Position numbers and translations under genes: made by a program. Positions 43,491-55,351 of a DNA stretch of 64,000 bases are shown piece after piece. Positions within the stretch are counted from its first letter, which is position 1. Every line of letters begins with the position of its first letter. Location of the stretch: positions 14,891,791 through 14,955,790 of the forward strand of contig CM070520.1 in assembly GCA_036346375.1 (NCBI GenBank). The letters run 5' to 3'. The DNA comes from Guadua angustifolia. Its lineage: Eukaryota > Streptophyta > Magnoliopsida > Poales > Poaceae. The notes beneath the pieces are model-generated. The model worked only from the letters and a program-made list of their open reading frames with translations, was not told the origin of the DNA and made no database searches.

Positions 43491-46400
43491 TCCTCCGTTT
43501 CCCAGGCTTCAACTCCGGCTCAGCCGTTTCGGCGTCGCTTAAACCCGGAGGAGATGGCCGTGCGAAGAGAGAAAGGCCTCTGCTACAACTGTGATGAGGT
43601 ATATGCTCGTGGACATCGCTGCAAACGTCTATTCCATTTGGAAGTTTTGAGTGATGGAGAAGAAGAGGAGGCTTTGGAAGAAGAACCTTCCCTATCGGCC
43701 ATTGCAGTTCGAGGTCCTAAAGCCGGGAATACCATGCAAGTAATTCTGGAGCTCGCCGGCCAGCGTCTGATCGGCTTAGTGGATACGGGCAGCACACATA
43801 ACTTTATAAGCAGTCACGCCGCCACTACAATGGATATGAAACAACTGTTGATCCCGGGACAACAAGTTCGTGTAGCAAATGGAGCTTATTTGCCATGTTT
43901 GGGGAAAGTGCCCAACATCCAGTTCACCATCCAGAATTACCCCTTCTCTGCTTCTTTTCTGGTGATTCCTTTGCAAGGGTTGGATGTGGTGCTAGGGGTA
44001 CAATGGCTCAAGGAATTGGGAGAAATCAGTTGGAATTTTGACTCACTCCAGATGACTTTTACCTTGGGGGGAAGTCAGATGTGTTTACAAGGCATTGACA
44101 GAAGGGGAACAGGAGTTTCGCTGCGCAGTATATCCATAGAAGGAGATGACCGCTTGCACAACATCCTGAGCGCCTTTGATGACCTCTTTCAGGAGCCGCA
44201 AGGATTACCACCTTCACGCCACTGTGATCATCGCATTTGCCTGAAAGAAGGTTCTGATCCAGTCGTGGTGCGGCCTTATCGTTACCCCCACCGACAAAAA
44301 GACGAAATAGAACGACAGTGTGCAGAGATGTTGGCACAAGGGATAATTCGGCCGAGCAGATCCCCATTCTCCTCACCGGTTTTGCTAGTACGTAAAGGGG
44401 ATGGCTCCTGGCGATTCTGTGTGGATTACCGTGCATTGAATGCGCAAACCATCAAGGATAAATTTCCCATCCCAGTCGTGGAAGAACTCCTAGATGAATT
44501 GCATGGCGCCCAACTCTTCACCAAATTGGACTTACGATCGGGGTATCATCAAGTCCGCATGAGCGAAGCAGACATTGAAAAGACGGCTTTTCGGACTCAC
44601 CATGGCCACTTTGAGTCCTTAGTTATGGCGTTCGGATTATGCAATGCCCCCTCAACTTTTCAAGCACTTATGAACGAAGTCTTAGCCCCTTTCCTCCGCA
44701 AGTTTGTATTGGTTTTCTTCGACGACATTCTGATCTACAGTTCTTCTTGGGGAGACCATCTTCAGCACCTACATTTAGTGCTCACACAACTTCGCCAACA
44801 TTGCTTGTATTTAAAAAGATCCAAATGTGCTTTTGGCCGACAGACTGTCGAATACCTTGGGCATGTGATCACCGCCTCTGGAGTAGAAACAGATCCTAGT
44901 AAAATCCAAGACATTGACCGTTGGCCCGCACTCACGACAGTTGGAGATGTACGCAGCTTCCTGGGTCTTGCAGGCTATTATCGGCGTTTCATTCATCATT
45001 ATGCGACCATTGCTGCACCTCTCACCAACCTCCTGCGTCGCCAAGCTTTTATCTGGACGGCCGAAGCAGAGGAAGCCTTTCAACGCCTCAAAGAAGCATT
45101 ACAATCCGCCCCAGTACTCCGTCTTCCCGATTTCACTGTCTGTTTTGTCGTGGAGTGTGACGCCTCCGGCACGGGGATTGGGGCAGTCTTACAACAGGAG
45201 GGACACCCCGTGGCTTATTATAGCCAGAAGCTAGCTGACCGCCACACCAAACTTGCCGCCTATGAACGTGAACTTATTGGGCTGTCTAAGGCTATTCGTC
45301 ATTGGCGACCTTATTTATGGGGACGATCTTTTGTGGTACGCACCGATCATGCCAGCCTGAAATATCTCCTAGAGCAAGCCTTGGTAACTCCTCCCCAACA
45401 ACATTGGTTGAGTAAATTAATGGGATTTGATTTTTCTGTCGAATACAAGCCGGGGAAAGCAAATCGGGTAGCTGACGCTTTGTCACGACTTCATGAACCA
45501 GTGGCAGCATGCACAGCCATATCTTCTCCCCAGATACTCTCTCGGGCTACTTGGGAAGACTCCTTGCGCAATGATCCAGAGATTCAACGCCGTTGCGCAC
45601 AACTTATGGACACAGAACCCACGGCAACAGAGACCGGTACTTGGACAACACAGGATGGACTTCTGTACCATAAGAGCCGGCTTTATCTTCCAGCAAATTC
45701 TCCTCTACATACCCAGGTGGTCGCTGCTTATCATGATTTAACTCATGAAGGGGTGTATAAGACCTACCACCGCCTAAAACAGAACTTCTATTGGGAGGGC
45801 CTTCGCAAATCTGTGGAAGAGTACATCCGTCAATGCCTTATTTGCCAACAACACAAAGCTAGTACCCTAGCTCCAGCCGGCCTACTTCAGCCTCTGTCGG
45901 TGCCGCACCACATTTGGGCCGATGTGTCCATGGATTTTATTGTGGCTTTACCAAAGTCCCAAGGCAAGACGGCTTTATTGGTAGTTGTGGATCGCCTATC
46001 TAAATATGGTCATTTCATCGCCCTCAAACGGCCAACCACAGCCACGGCCATTGCTGATATGTTCTTCGACCAAATTGTTCGGCTCCATGGGATGCCCGAA
46101 TCCATTGTTTCGGATAGGGACCCTATTTTCACTAGCACCTTTTGGCGGGATCTCTTCAAGCGTTGTGGGACCAAACTCCTTACATCGTCCGCTTACCATC
46201 CTCAAACGGACGGACAAACGGAAGTCGTCAACCGCACTATTGAAATGTACCTTCGGTGTTTGGCAGCAGAAAGGCCTTCGACTTGGGTCCAATGGTTACC
46301 TTGGGCGGAATTTTGCTACAATTCCTCATATCATTCATCCCTTCACATGACACCATTTGAATTGGTGTATGGTCGTCCTCCTCCGCCATTGGTACCATAC

Positions 46401-46997
46401 AGTCAGGGCACAACCTTGGTTGAGGCGGTTGATTGCCAGTTAGTCGACCGGGATGCTCTCCTCGCTCGAGCACGAACTCATCTATTGGCTGCCCAAAACA
46501 GGATGAAACAGCGCTATGATCTTCACCATCGAGAAGTGACCTTCTCAGAGGGCGATTGGGTTTGGCTGAAATTACAGAGCCATCGCCAACTTTCGCTGCA
46601 CTGCATCAACAAAGACAAGCTCGCGCCCAAGTTCTTCGGACCCTTCCAGGTGACTGCTCGCATTGGAGAAGTTGCATACCGTCTGCCATTACCAACTACA
46701 GCAAGAATTCATGACGTCTTCCACGTCTCCATGTTGAAGCCATTCAAAGGGACTCCTCCTGCTGCCATTCCATCTCTACCGGAAGATATTTCACACCCTT
46801 CCCCAGCTGCAGTCCAGCCTTCTCCCTACCGGCTACTGTCTCACCGTTTCCTCAAGGGGCACCGTCAGCTCTTGATTCAATGGGCTGGAGATGACACGGC
46901 CGCAGCCACGTGGATGGATGCTTTGGAATTTCGGAGATCATATCCAGACTTCAAGCTTGAGGACAAGCTTGATTTGGAGGGGGGAGTATTGATATGA
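43490..46997 (+). CDS. Reina-like pol polyprotein with chromodomain, long intact frame
   Basis: The frame is open from 43251, but only from about 43490 does it encode retroviral-type protein. In order: zinc knuckle CYNCDEVYARGHRC (about 43573), protease LVDTGSTHNFIS, RT with LDLRSGYHQVRMSEADIEKT and FFDDILIY (F-x-D-D, 44714-44737), RNase H with VECDASGTGIGAVLQ, integrase with an H-H-C-C zinc site (ending CLICQQH), DDE core (WADVSMDFIVALP, VSDRDPIFTSTFW, YHPQTDGQTEVVN), and a C-terminal chromodomain (LIQWAGDDTAAATWMD) that in this clade directs integration to heterochromatin. All catalytic acids are present. The stop lies five bases inside the 3' LTR, which is usual. Whether it is expressed depends on the broken gag upstream. 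Confidence 0.92.
46976..46989 (+). other. Polypurine tract of the Reina-like element
   Basis: GGAGGGGGGAGTAT immediately before the 3' LTR; it also encodes the end of pol. Confidence 0.75.
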
Positions 46998-47415
46998 GCA
47001 ACACCAATCGAGTATATTTCCGAAAGAGCAGGAGGGAGCAAGGCGCAACACAACAAGAATAGAAGTCTGCGGAAGGTCGAGGACTCTATGTCCAACCAAG
47101 CATAGTTGATAGATATTTTCTTTATTTACTCGGTTCAATAATGTTCGGGACTCCTAGTCCGAGTCCATCAAGGTTAGCAATTGCTATCCGAGTAGTACCT
47201 TGTTAGGGCAAAGATTATGAATAAAAGGAGCAACAGAGGAGAGGAGGATATACCTTCCATTGCAGACTTAAGTCTAGGCGTTCTTGACGATTAAACGGCC
47301 GTTAGCTCGATGTACCGCCACCATAGGTCGCCGGCGAGGAGTCATGGCCGCCGTCGGCCTCATGATCGGGGCTTCGTCCTGGGACTCGAGCCTACGACCG
47401 GGAGCATCCATATCA
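46990..47415 (+). repeat. 3' LTR of the Reina-like element
   Basis: 426 bp, pair of 42116-42538, with scattered small differences. Confidence 0.92.
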
Positions 47416-48324
47416 GAGGCATACCTTCATATGAAGCAATTTAGCATGTGATTAAAATTGTGGCATGATCATCCTTTAAAGATAATCATGCTTCATGCTT
47501 GCATGGCATTTCTGCTATTGCATTTGTAGTTAATATTCTTGCAATCAACATAGGTTAGATAGGCTTCATTTAGTTAGAGATACTTTCTTGCTTACTTTAG
47601 AGACCAGATTGTAATGTATATGGCTATATATATGTATAGTTAGCTGGATTACAGCACATAGGAGCTAAGGACTAGGAAACGGACCCGAACATGTTTGTCC
47701 GTTGCGTCCCTGGATGCGTGGCTCCATGGTGTACTCGAGCGCAGCGTCTCGAGGGGTTCTTGGTGCTTCCCTAGAAAACCAAGTTGTTTTCGTTTATTTT
47801 CACTAGATATAGATGAGTTTTTGGTACTCTAAAACCAATCTTTTTGTCGTTTGTTTATTTGGTTCTTATGTTCTTATGGTTCTTTGTAGATAGGGCGGCC
47901 CGAGTGCGTTAATCTCGGGGAGTTCCTGGTGCTCGATCATCAGGATTGTTTTCGTTTAGTTCAAATTGCGGTTTATGCTTCTTATCCTGAGATGGTAGTT
48001 AGGTTGAGTCAAGAGTCCTGCAATGGAGTGGCGAATGAGAGCAGTAAGATCTGTTCTTTCTTCTCTTTTTCTTAAAATAACCGAACCCTTAATAGCCTCT
48101 AATCACAAGAACACTTCTCACCTCATATTCAAGTGCTGATAATAACTAAAATTGAACAATTATGCTCTTTTCATAATCAGACCTGTTGCCTTATTAATGA
48201 AGTCTGGGTATGAGTAGATGTCCAACCTTCCTTAAGCAATCATATTAACTATATATATAAGAAAAGCTAATCAAAACTAAAAATATGAGGAAAGATAAAG
48301 CATTAACGAAGTCAAGCATCCATC
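47416..48324 (+). other. Leader of the Tekay-like element, right part
   Basis: Begins with the second GAGGC. No gene. Two related segments (near 47755-47800 and 47925-47965, both GGTGCT...GTTTTCGTTTA) suggest a small internal duplication. Confidence 0.55.
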
Positions 48325-49460
48325 ATGCTCTCTTTTGCGATATGTCGACAGAGAAGTGGTAGAGCAGGGATCGATCCTCGAGTTAGGATCCCATCCCAAT
48401 CATTTAATGCGCCAGAAAGCGACTGCTATTCCCATCCAGATCTCAATCAACCAAATCCTCCAGAATCCAGACAGCCTACACCTCCAGGGGGAAATGGTAG
48501 CACTGCCAAAACTTTAGATCACCATGATCCATTTGAGAGAGTCTTGATGTTTCTAGAAAATTCCAGACGAGAAGCTCAGGTCACCCAAAATCAGTTTATG
48601 ACAAATCAGAACCAGTTCCTAGAAACTCTGCTTACCAATATAGTGTCTGGAGCTCAACCCTCAGGCAGGCACCGAGTCACATTGGGAGAGTTCCTCCATA
48701 CTCGTCCACCAACTTTTGCTAGAGCCACAGAGCCACTTGAGGCCGATGATTGGCTTCAAGAATTGAGAGGAAGCTCACTACCTTAGGTTGCAATGAGGAA
48801 GAAAAAAATCCAATTCGCAACCTACCAGCTGACAGGGCCCGCGGCAACATGGTGGAGTAATTATTGCCACACCCGTACAGGTGAACAGCCTATCATTTGG
48901 GCAGAATTCACCTCTCAATTCCGTCTTACCCATGTCCCATTCGGAGAAATGGACAATAAAAAGAGAGTTTTGGGACTTGACCCAAGGGGGTAGGAAGGTG
49001 TCTGAGTACCTAAGGAAATTTAATGAGCTATCCAGATATGCTCTAGATGAGGTGGACATTGAAGCAAAGAAAATCTATAGGTTCAGAAGGGGTATGAATT
49101 CACATTTGAGAACACAACTGGCCCCTTTTAAAATCACACAGTTTCAAGATATGGCTGATAGGGCCATAAACATCGAGAGTGAGCAAGATCTACAGAATGA
49201 AGAGAGGAGGAAGAAGGATAGATTTGATCCTAAGCCACCCATGCAGAATCAACCAAGGCCATTCAGACCTCCTATGATGATCCGGTATCCAGCACCGAGA
49301 CCATACTTGGGTGCCCCAGTTCAGCATCCTACTACAGTTCAGCCTAGACCTCCACCCAAATGTTTCGGAGGTTCTCACTATGCCACTAGTTGCAATCAAG
49401 TAGCTATCAAATGCTATCATTGTGGTTAGGAAGGACACAAAAAGATTCACTGTCCAGCTC
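48325..49460 (+). pseudogene. Tekay-like gag, frameshifted, with a stop in the zinc knuckle
   Basis: N-terminal frame 48325-48786 ends LGEFLHTRPPTFARATEPLE and DDWLQELR, then 48793-48990 has IQFATYQLTGPAATWW, and 48960-49429 has FNELSRYALDEVDIEAKKIY and ADRAINIESEQDL. The zinc knuckle follows as CYHCG, a TAG, then EGHKKIHC, so the CCHC spacing survives but a stop replaces one codon. Gag of the Del/Tekay type. Several indels. Confidence 0.8.
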
Positions 49461-49619
49461 TTGTTGCCCAAGCTGTGTAAAACAATCCAGGAAGACCCCA
49501 GCATCGTCCTTCAGTGGTGGGACGTCCCTATGGCAATCCCACTGCTTTGTCTTCCCAAGGATCCGGTGAGGAGCTCCAATCTGCAGGATCAGCCCGCTTA
49601 AACAATGTTTGAAGGAGCA

Positions 49620-50090
49620 GTGTATGAGCCCGAGATGTGGTTCTGGTATGCTTCCTATTCCTCCATCTGTTGGCATCATATTATTTGACCCTGGTGCAAC
49701 ACATTCATTTATTGCACAAGAATTTGTGAATAAAAATAAATTGGAGTGTGTGCCACTTGAAACTCCTTGAGGAGTCCATACACCTGCTGGAGTAATGACA
49801 CTTGCATTCATTAGAAAGAACCAAATGATAGACATACAAGGCACTCCATTCTTTGATAACCTGCATGTCATCCATCTATCAAAATTAGATGTCATCCTGG
49901 GGATAGACTGGTTAGCCACCCACGGTGTTAATATAGATTGTGAATGTAAAACTGCATCTATTAGGACACCAAATGGGAACCGTATCCTGTATAGGGGACA
50001 TAGAGCTAAGCAACCTCTAGCAGACTCCAAGCTCAATCATCTGTCATCTCAAGGATTGTCCCTCATTCCTGTAGTTCAGGATTTCCCTAA
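49620..50090 (+). pseudogene. Tekay-like aspartic protease
   Basis: ILFDPGATHSFIA (about 49681) marks the active site, with Pro in place of the usual Ser/Thr (D-P-G, not D-S/T-G). A TGA interrupts shortly after. LDVILGIDWLATHGVNIDCE (49886-49945) is the second half. If the Pro is real the protease would be inactive. Confidence 0.75.
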
Positions 50091-50940
50091 TGTGTTCCCT
50101 GAAGAACTGCCAGGTATGCCACCTGACAGAGAGTTAGAGTTCTCTATAGACCTCATTCTAGGAGCCACCCCCATAGCAAAGAGACCTTACAGAATGAACC
50201 TATCGGAGTTGGATGAACTTAAGAAGCAACTGAAGGAGTTGGAAGAAAAAGGGTTCATTAGGGAGAGTGTTTCTCCATGGGGAGCCCCCATCTTGTTTGT
50301 GGATAAAAAGGATGGCGGGATTAGGTTATGCACAGATTATAGAGAGCTCAATAGTGTAACCATTAAGAACAAGTATCCTCTTCCTAGAATTGATGACCTG
50401 TTTGATCAACTTAGAGGTGCTTGTATCTTTTTAAAGATTGACCTACGGTTAGGATATCACCAGATCAAGGTAAGGACAGAGGATATAGAGAAAACTGCCT
50501 TTGTATCTAGATATGGGCATTATGAGTATACAGTAGTACCATTTGGATTAACAAATGCCCTAGGAGTTTTTATGAACTTGATGAACAAAGTTTTTATGAA
50601 ATATCTGGATAAATTTATAGTGGTATTCATAGATGATATTCTGATATACTCTAAAAGCGATGAAGAACATAAGGAACATTTAAGGACCACTCTTCAAATC
50701 TTGAGAGAGAACCAATTGTATGCCAAATTTAACAAATGTGAATTTTGGTTGAATCAAGTGTCTTTCCTGGGACATGTCATCTTTGGGAAGGGAATTGAGG
50801 TAAACCCAAGTAAAATAGAAGCTATCAAATCTTGGAAAAGACCTACAACTCAGACTGAGATTAGAAGTTTTTTTTGGACTAGCTGGGTACTACCGCAAAT
50901 TCATCAAGGGATTCTCTCAAATAGCAGCTCCTCTCACTAA
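50090..50940 (+). pseudogene. Tekay-like reverse transcriptase
   Basis: FPEELPGMPPDRELEFSIDL, YRMNLSELDELKKQLKELEE, DYRELNSVTIKNKYPLPRID, FLKIDLRLGYHQIKVRTEDI and VVFIDDILIYSKS (F-I-D-D active site) are all in one frame. Near 50868 a run of eight T shifts the frame within the LAGYYRKF block. Otherwise complete. Confidence 0.88.
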
Positions 50941-50944
50941 ACTC

Positions 50945-51420
50945 TTGAAGAATGATAGTAAGTATGACTGGAATGATAAGTGTGAGGAGAGCTTTCAAAA
51001 ACTTAAGCAATCTTTAACCTCCACTCCAATACTAGCCTTACCTGAGGAAGGAATTGAATATGTGATATACTGTGATGCTTCTAAATTAGGCTTAGGAAGT
51101 GTCCTCATGCAGAATGATAAGGTAATTGCTTATGCTTCTAGGCAATTACGCCCACATGAGGTTAACTACCCAACTCATGATCTAGAATTGGGAGCTATAG
51201 TGTTTGCCTTAAAGATATGGAGACACTACCTGTATGGAGCTAAGTGCATCCTATACAGTGATCATAAAAGCCTCAAGTACATATTCACTCAAAAAGAATT
51301 GAATATGAGGCTACAGCGGATGGTTAGAGCTCATTAAGGATTATGATCTCTATTAACTACCACCCAGAAAAGCTAATGTGGTAGCCGATGCATTGAGTAG
51401 GAGAGCTCAATGTAATAATT
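50945..51420 (+). pseudogene. Tekay-like RNase H
   Basis: YVIYCDASKLGLGSVLMQND carries the first Asp, HDLELGAIVFALKIWRHYLY the Glu, and ILYSDHKSLKYIFTQKELNM the next Asp. A frame change near 51335 leads to the end block ADALSRRAQ (about 51385-51410). Confidence 0.85.
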
Positions 51421-52680
51421 TAACCATCCAAAGTTTCATGCCCGAGCTAATTAAGGATCGACTAAAATGGAAATTAGCTTCAAGATATCTTCATCCACCG
51501 CTATGCTCTTCGCTCTAAATATTCAATCTAACCTCTTGGATCAGATTAAAGAGAAGCAAGCCAACGACAACTTCATCTTAGAACAGACTCATAGAATCCA
51601 ATCTGTCACCTTGAGTTTAACTCGACAAGGATGGAAGCCTTAAGTTGCATAATCGATCTGTGTTCCCCATGACCCGGACCTCAAGCTAATCATTCTCAAA
51701 GAAGCTCATGACACATTATATTCCATTCACCTGGTAGCACAAAAATGTATCGGGATCTGAAAGAAAACTTTTGGTGGAATGGTATGAAAAGGAGATAGCT
51801 GAATATGTGAGTAAGTGTGACACTGTCGAAGGTTAAGGCTGAACATCGGCGCCTCTGAAGCTTGTTGCAACCTCTCCAAATCCTCGAGTGGAAATGGGAG
51901 GATGTCCAGATGGACTTTATTACAGGGGCCTACCTAGAACCCAAGCCAAGAAGGATGCTATATGGGTCATAGTGGACAGACTCACCAAGTCTGCTCACTT
52001 TATTGCGACTAATCAAAAGTACTCTGCTCATAGGTTGGCTGAGATATATATCGAAAGAATAGTCACACTTCATGGAGTCCCTAAAACAATCACATCAGAT
52101 AGAGGTTCCATCTTCACCTCTAACTTTTGGGGAAGTCTCCAAACTGCCTTGGGAACTAAACTCAAATTTAGTACTGCTTATCACCCTCAAACCGACGGAC
52201 AGACCGAAAGAGTGAATCAAATCTTAGAAGATATGTTGAGGTCATGCGTGCTGAATTTCAAGGAAAGTTGGGACAAATATCTGCATCTCGCTGAGTTCGC
52301 ATATAATAATAGCTACCAAGCGAGTATACAGATGGCTCCCTTTGAAGCACTGTATGATAGGCGGTGAAGATCTCCAATATGTTGGTATGAAGTGGGAGAG
52401 AAGTCTTTACTAGGTCCAGAGTTGATTAGGCAGAATGATGAAAAAATAAAACTGATCCAAGAAAGACTGAAAACTACTCAGAGTAGACAGAAAAGTTATG
52501 CTAATAAGCGTAGGAGGGATTTGAAATTTCAACCAGGTAATCATGTATACTTGAAGGTGTCCCCAATGAAAGGAGTACACAGATTTGGAGTAAAAGGAAA
52601 ACTAAGCCCTCGTTATGTGGGACCATTTCGTGTTCTAGAACAGAAAGGAAACTCGGCATACCAGATATAACTTCCTCCAC
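51421..52680 (+). pseudogene. Tekay-like integrase, frameshifted
   Basis: The N-terminal zinc region (about 51640-51840) is badly broken; the pieces resemble IILKEAHDT and KENFWWNGMK. Core frame 51888-52367: AIWVIVDRLTKSAHFIATNQ with the first Asp, TITSDRGSIFTSNFW with the second, YHPQTDGQTERVNQILEDML with the Glu. Then 52392-52670 holds the C-terminal domain, with FQPGNHVYLKVSPMKGVHRF and LSPRYVGPFRVLEQ. Confidence 0.83.
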
Positions 52681-52952
52681 AGCTATCTAGGATCCACAAT
52701 GTATTCCACATCTCCCAGCTGAGAGCATGTCTTATGGAACCCTCTCAATTGATGCCCAACCTTGACATTCCTCTAAGACCAGATCTGACCTATGAAGAGG
52801 TTCCCCTCAAAATCCTAGAGACAGAAGAACGGCAGTTCAGAAGGGCCACCATCAAGTTCTGCAAAGTTCAATGGAAGTACCATACAGAGAAAGAGGCTAC
52901 GTGGGAGAAGCAGGAAGAGTTGCGGGAGTCGTACCCGCATCTCTTTAGGTGA
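52671..52952 (+). pseudogene. Tekay-like integrase tail with chromodomain
   Basis: After HNVFHISQLR the frame 52734-52952 gives a chromodomain: LKILETEERQFRRATIKFCK, VQWKYHTEKEATWEKQEELR and a final YPHLF. This is the Del/Tekay type (group II) chromodomain found at the end of integrase. Confidence 0.85.
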
Positions 52953-52980
52953 GGTGGATTTCGAGGACGAAATCCTTTTT

Positions 52981-52992
52981 AAGGGGGTAGGT
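52981..52992 (+). other. Polypurine tract of the Tekay-like element
   Basis: AAGGGGGTAGGT just before TGTGATAAC. Adjacent CGAGGACGAAATCC is the usual pre-PPT block of Del/Tekay elements. Confidence 0.8.
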
Positions 52993-55346
52993 TGTGATAA
53001 CTTGGGAGGTTATCGCTTAATTAAAGAATTAATTAAACAATAAAAGCAATTAGGTAAGAAAATAAATTGTAAGGATTAGGAAGTGCTGTCATCCGTAGTG
53101 AAACGTATCGCTCATTGAGATACTGCACTGTTCGACCAGTGGCACCTCTAGATAGTTTGGGGTTCATCATTCGGCGCTTATAAACTTACAGTGCGATATA
53201 TGGTATCGTTAGTAAATTGGGCACCAAATGACCGTAATACCCTCAAGGCAATTAGGGAGCAGAAGACCCTAAGGGCATAGTGGTCAATAGCCAAATTGCC
53301 AATGCCATAAAACCAAATTAATGCCGACCAATCCCAAGTTAACTAGCTCCCTCCGTCCCCCATTTCAGCCATAACCGAGAGCCCTGAAAGCACAACCAAA
53401 AATCTAGCCTTTGCTTCCTTGTCTCCAACACCAAGAACACCAAAGACAAACCATCCATTCGACCAAACAACCGAAGCATGAAGGAAGGCAAGAAGGAGGC
53501 GACAACACCGAAGAGAAGGGGCGACATCTACAAGAGGTGGAGGCCACATCCAAGAAGGAGAAGAACCAACCCGAAGCCGTAAGAGGTGACCAAGGCGCTC
53601 AACCCGAAGGAGCCCAACCTCTGCGATCTCTTCCCTAGCATCAACCTTCACCGACCCCATCCCATCCGAACCACCCTGTGCACAGTAGCTCTGAAGCGGG
53701 TTTCCATGGGTAGAGGTTAGATCGGGGTTCTAGCCAAGCATTTGGGTAGGGTAGGGGTAGGATCAGGTCCTTCCCAAGGGTTCTCATTAGGTGGGAGAAT
53801 CATCGGGGCTGTGTAGCATCTGTTCTTCATTTTGCCTAGCTCAACCCCCCACGTTCATCATAGAACCCGAATCCAAAGCAATCATCAAGCAATCAAAAAT
53901 GCAGAAGATTAAAAAGGGGATAGAAAACCCTAGCTCGGATTGGAGTAGAGGAGAGCAGAGCTCAGCCGAGTGCGGGGAGGAGCCGTGCGCGCAGGAGGCC
54001 ATGGCCGGGCCCGAGGCGTCCAGGGGAGAGCAGCCGGCCGGAGAGGGAGCAGTGGAGCCGCAGGAGGTGAGGCCAGCGCCGAGCCAGAGGAGGAGGCGGT
54101 GGAGCAGAGCCACGCTAGAGGGAGCAGTCGCCCAGGAGAGGAGTCGCCAGGAGGAGCGCCAACAGTGGGGAGATGCGCGCTAGGTGAGCTCGGCCAGTGC
54201 ATGGAGAGGAGCGGAGGCGCCAGATGGGGAGTCAAGTAGAGAGAGGAGAAGAAGAGAGCTCAAAGCCGAGAGGCTCTCGGCCAAATCGCCAGAAGAAAAG
54301 GAGAGGGAGCCGAATGAAATAAAGGGAAAAGAGAAAGAAAGGAAAAGAGAAAAGAAAAATAGGAAAATAAGAAAAAAAAGAAGAGAAAAAGATAAGAGAG
54401 TAGAAAATTAAAATTGCGCCATGGACCGCGTCGACTTTGGAATCGATTTGCGGATCACATAAAAATCTGACAACTGGCACTAATAATTGCTACTAAAAAA
54501 CTGAACGACAAATTAGAAAATTGGTTGGACACCGTAACTCGTACTTAATAATGTTGTTGTAGCTAATAGTTTATAATTTTCAGGGCAAGACCTGAACCCG
54601 CTTGACAATCAGAACCTGTCTTCGAGCGAGGTCGTACCTTTAGAGTATATTCCAGGCAAGTTTTCCTTTGATCATGTTTTATTAAAGGATTTTTACTGCT
54701 TTTCTGTAATTGCTTTTATCATCACTGCATGGAAAAGCTTATCTTTTAAATAAAAGTATTAAATTGGATGCGGTTGGAAAGAATGGACTGGAAATGGACG
54801 AATGGGTCGATAAGTTGGTGTTGGGAAAATTGTTTGGCTCATCCAACGAATGGAGCCGTTGGCGTATGATTAATACGGGAGGGTAGAGGATGCCAATGAG
54901 AGGGATGTTAGCCGGCGGGGTCCTCTACATAGGCTATAATATAAGTTTTCAACAAACTAACACTTGGGCAATGGGCCATAAATCTAGTATCAGCCATGGT
55001 GTGTGAAATCGGCCAGAAAAGGTTGTCCTACGAAGGTATTAGAGCTCTCCACACTGGGTAAGTATAAAAGGTGCTCTTTGGAAAGGCCGGTATGCCCAAA
55101 GGAGTGAGAACCAATTGGACGGCGGTATATTTGAAGCAGTGGTGTACCCTCGTTGAGAGGAGTACAATCGTGCTTGGAGTTGTGTGGCGACTGGGATAGG
55201 TGTCACAAACTCAAGTACTGGTGGAGAACTAATACTAGAGTAGCGATAAACGTTCAGGGGCATCTCTTGTGGGTGTCACTATGGGTAAAGTGATACAAAT
55301 CTGTGCAGGGTAAATCTTGAATTCAAGCCAGTCTTCTAGATTGGAG

Positions 55347-55351
55347 ACTAT
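55347..55351. repeat. TSD of the gag-only element, left (ACTAT)
   Basis: Repeated exactly at 62270-62274. The uninterrupted paralogous site is in the left LTR near 41060, GGAGACTATGGACA. Confidence 0.95.

Larger units (their letters stand above)
42116..47415 (+). mobile_element. Reina-like chromovirus (Ty3/Gypsy), complete, nested in the Tekay leader
   Basis: 5,300 bp with short LTRs (423 and 426 bp) starting TGATATGAGCAACACC and ending CATCCATATCA, and perfect TSD GAGGC. Compact size, short LTRs and a pol ending in a chromodomain with a LEDKLDLEGG tail match the Reina lineage. Pol is one open frame; gag has frameshifts. It is the least damaged element of the window. Confidence 0.93.

Noticed and set aside
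53790..54480. GA-rich ORFs in the right LTR as a charged nuclear protein
   Set aside because: Composition-driven; lies inside the LTR and lacks conserved motifs.
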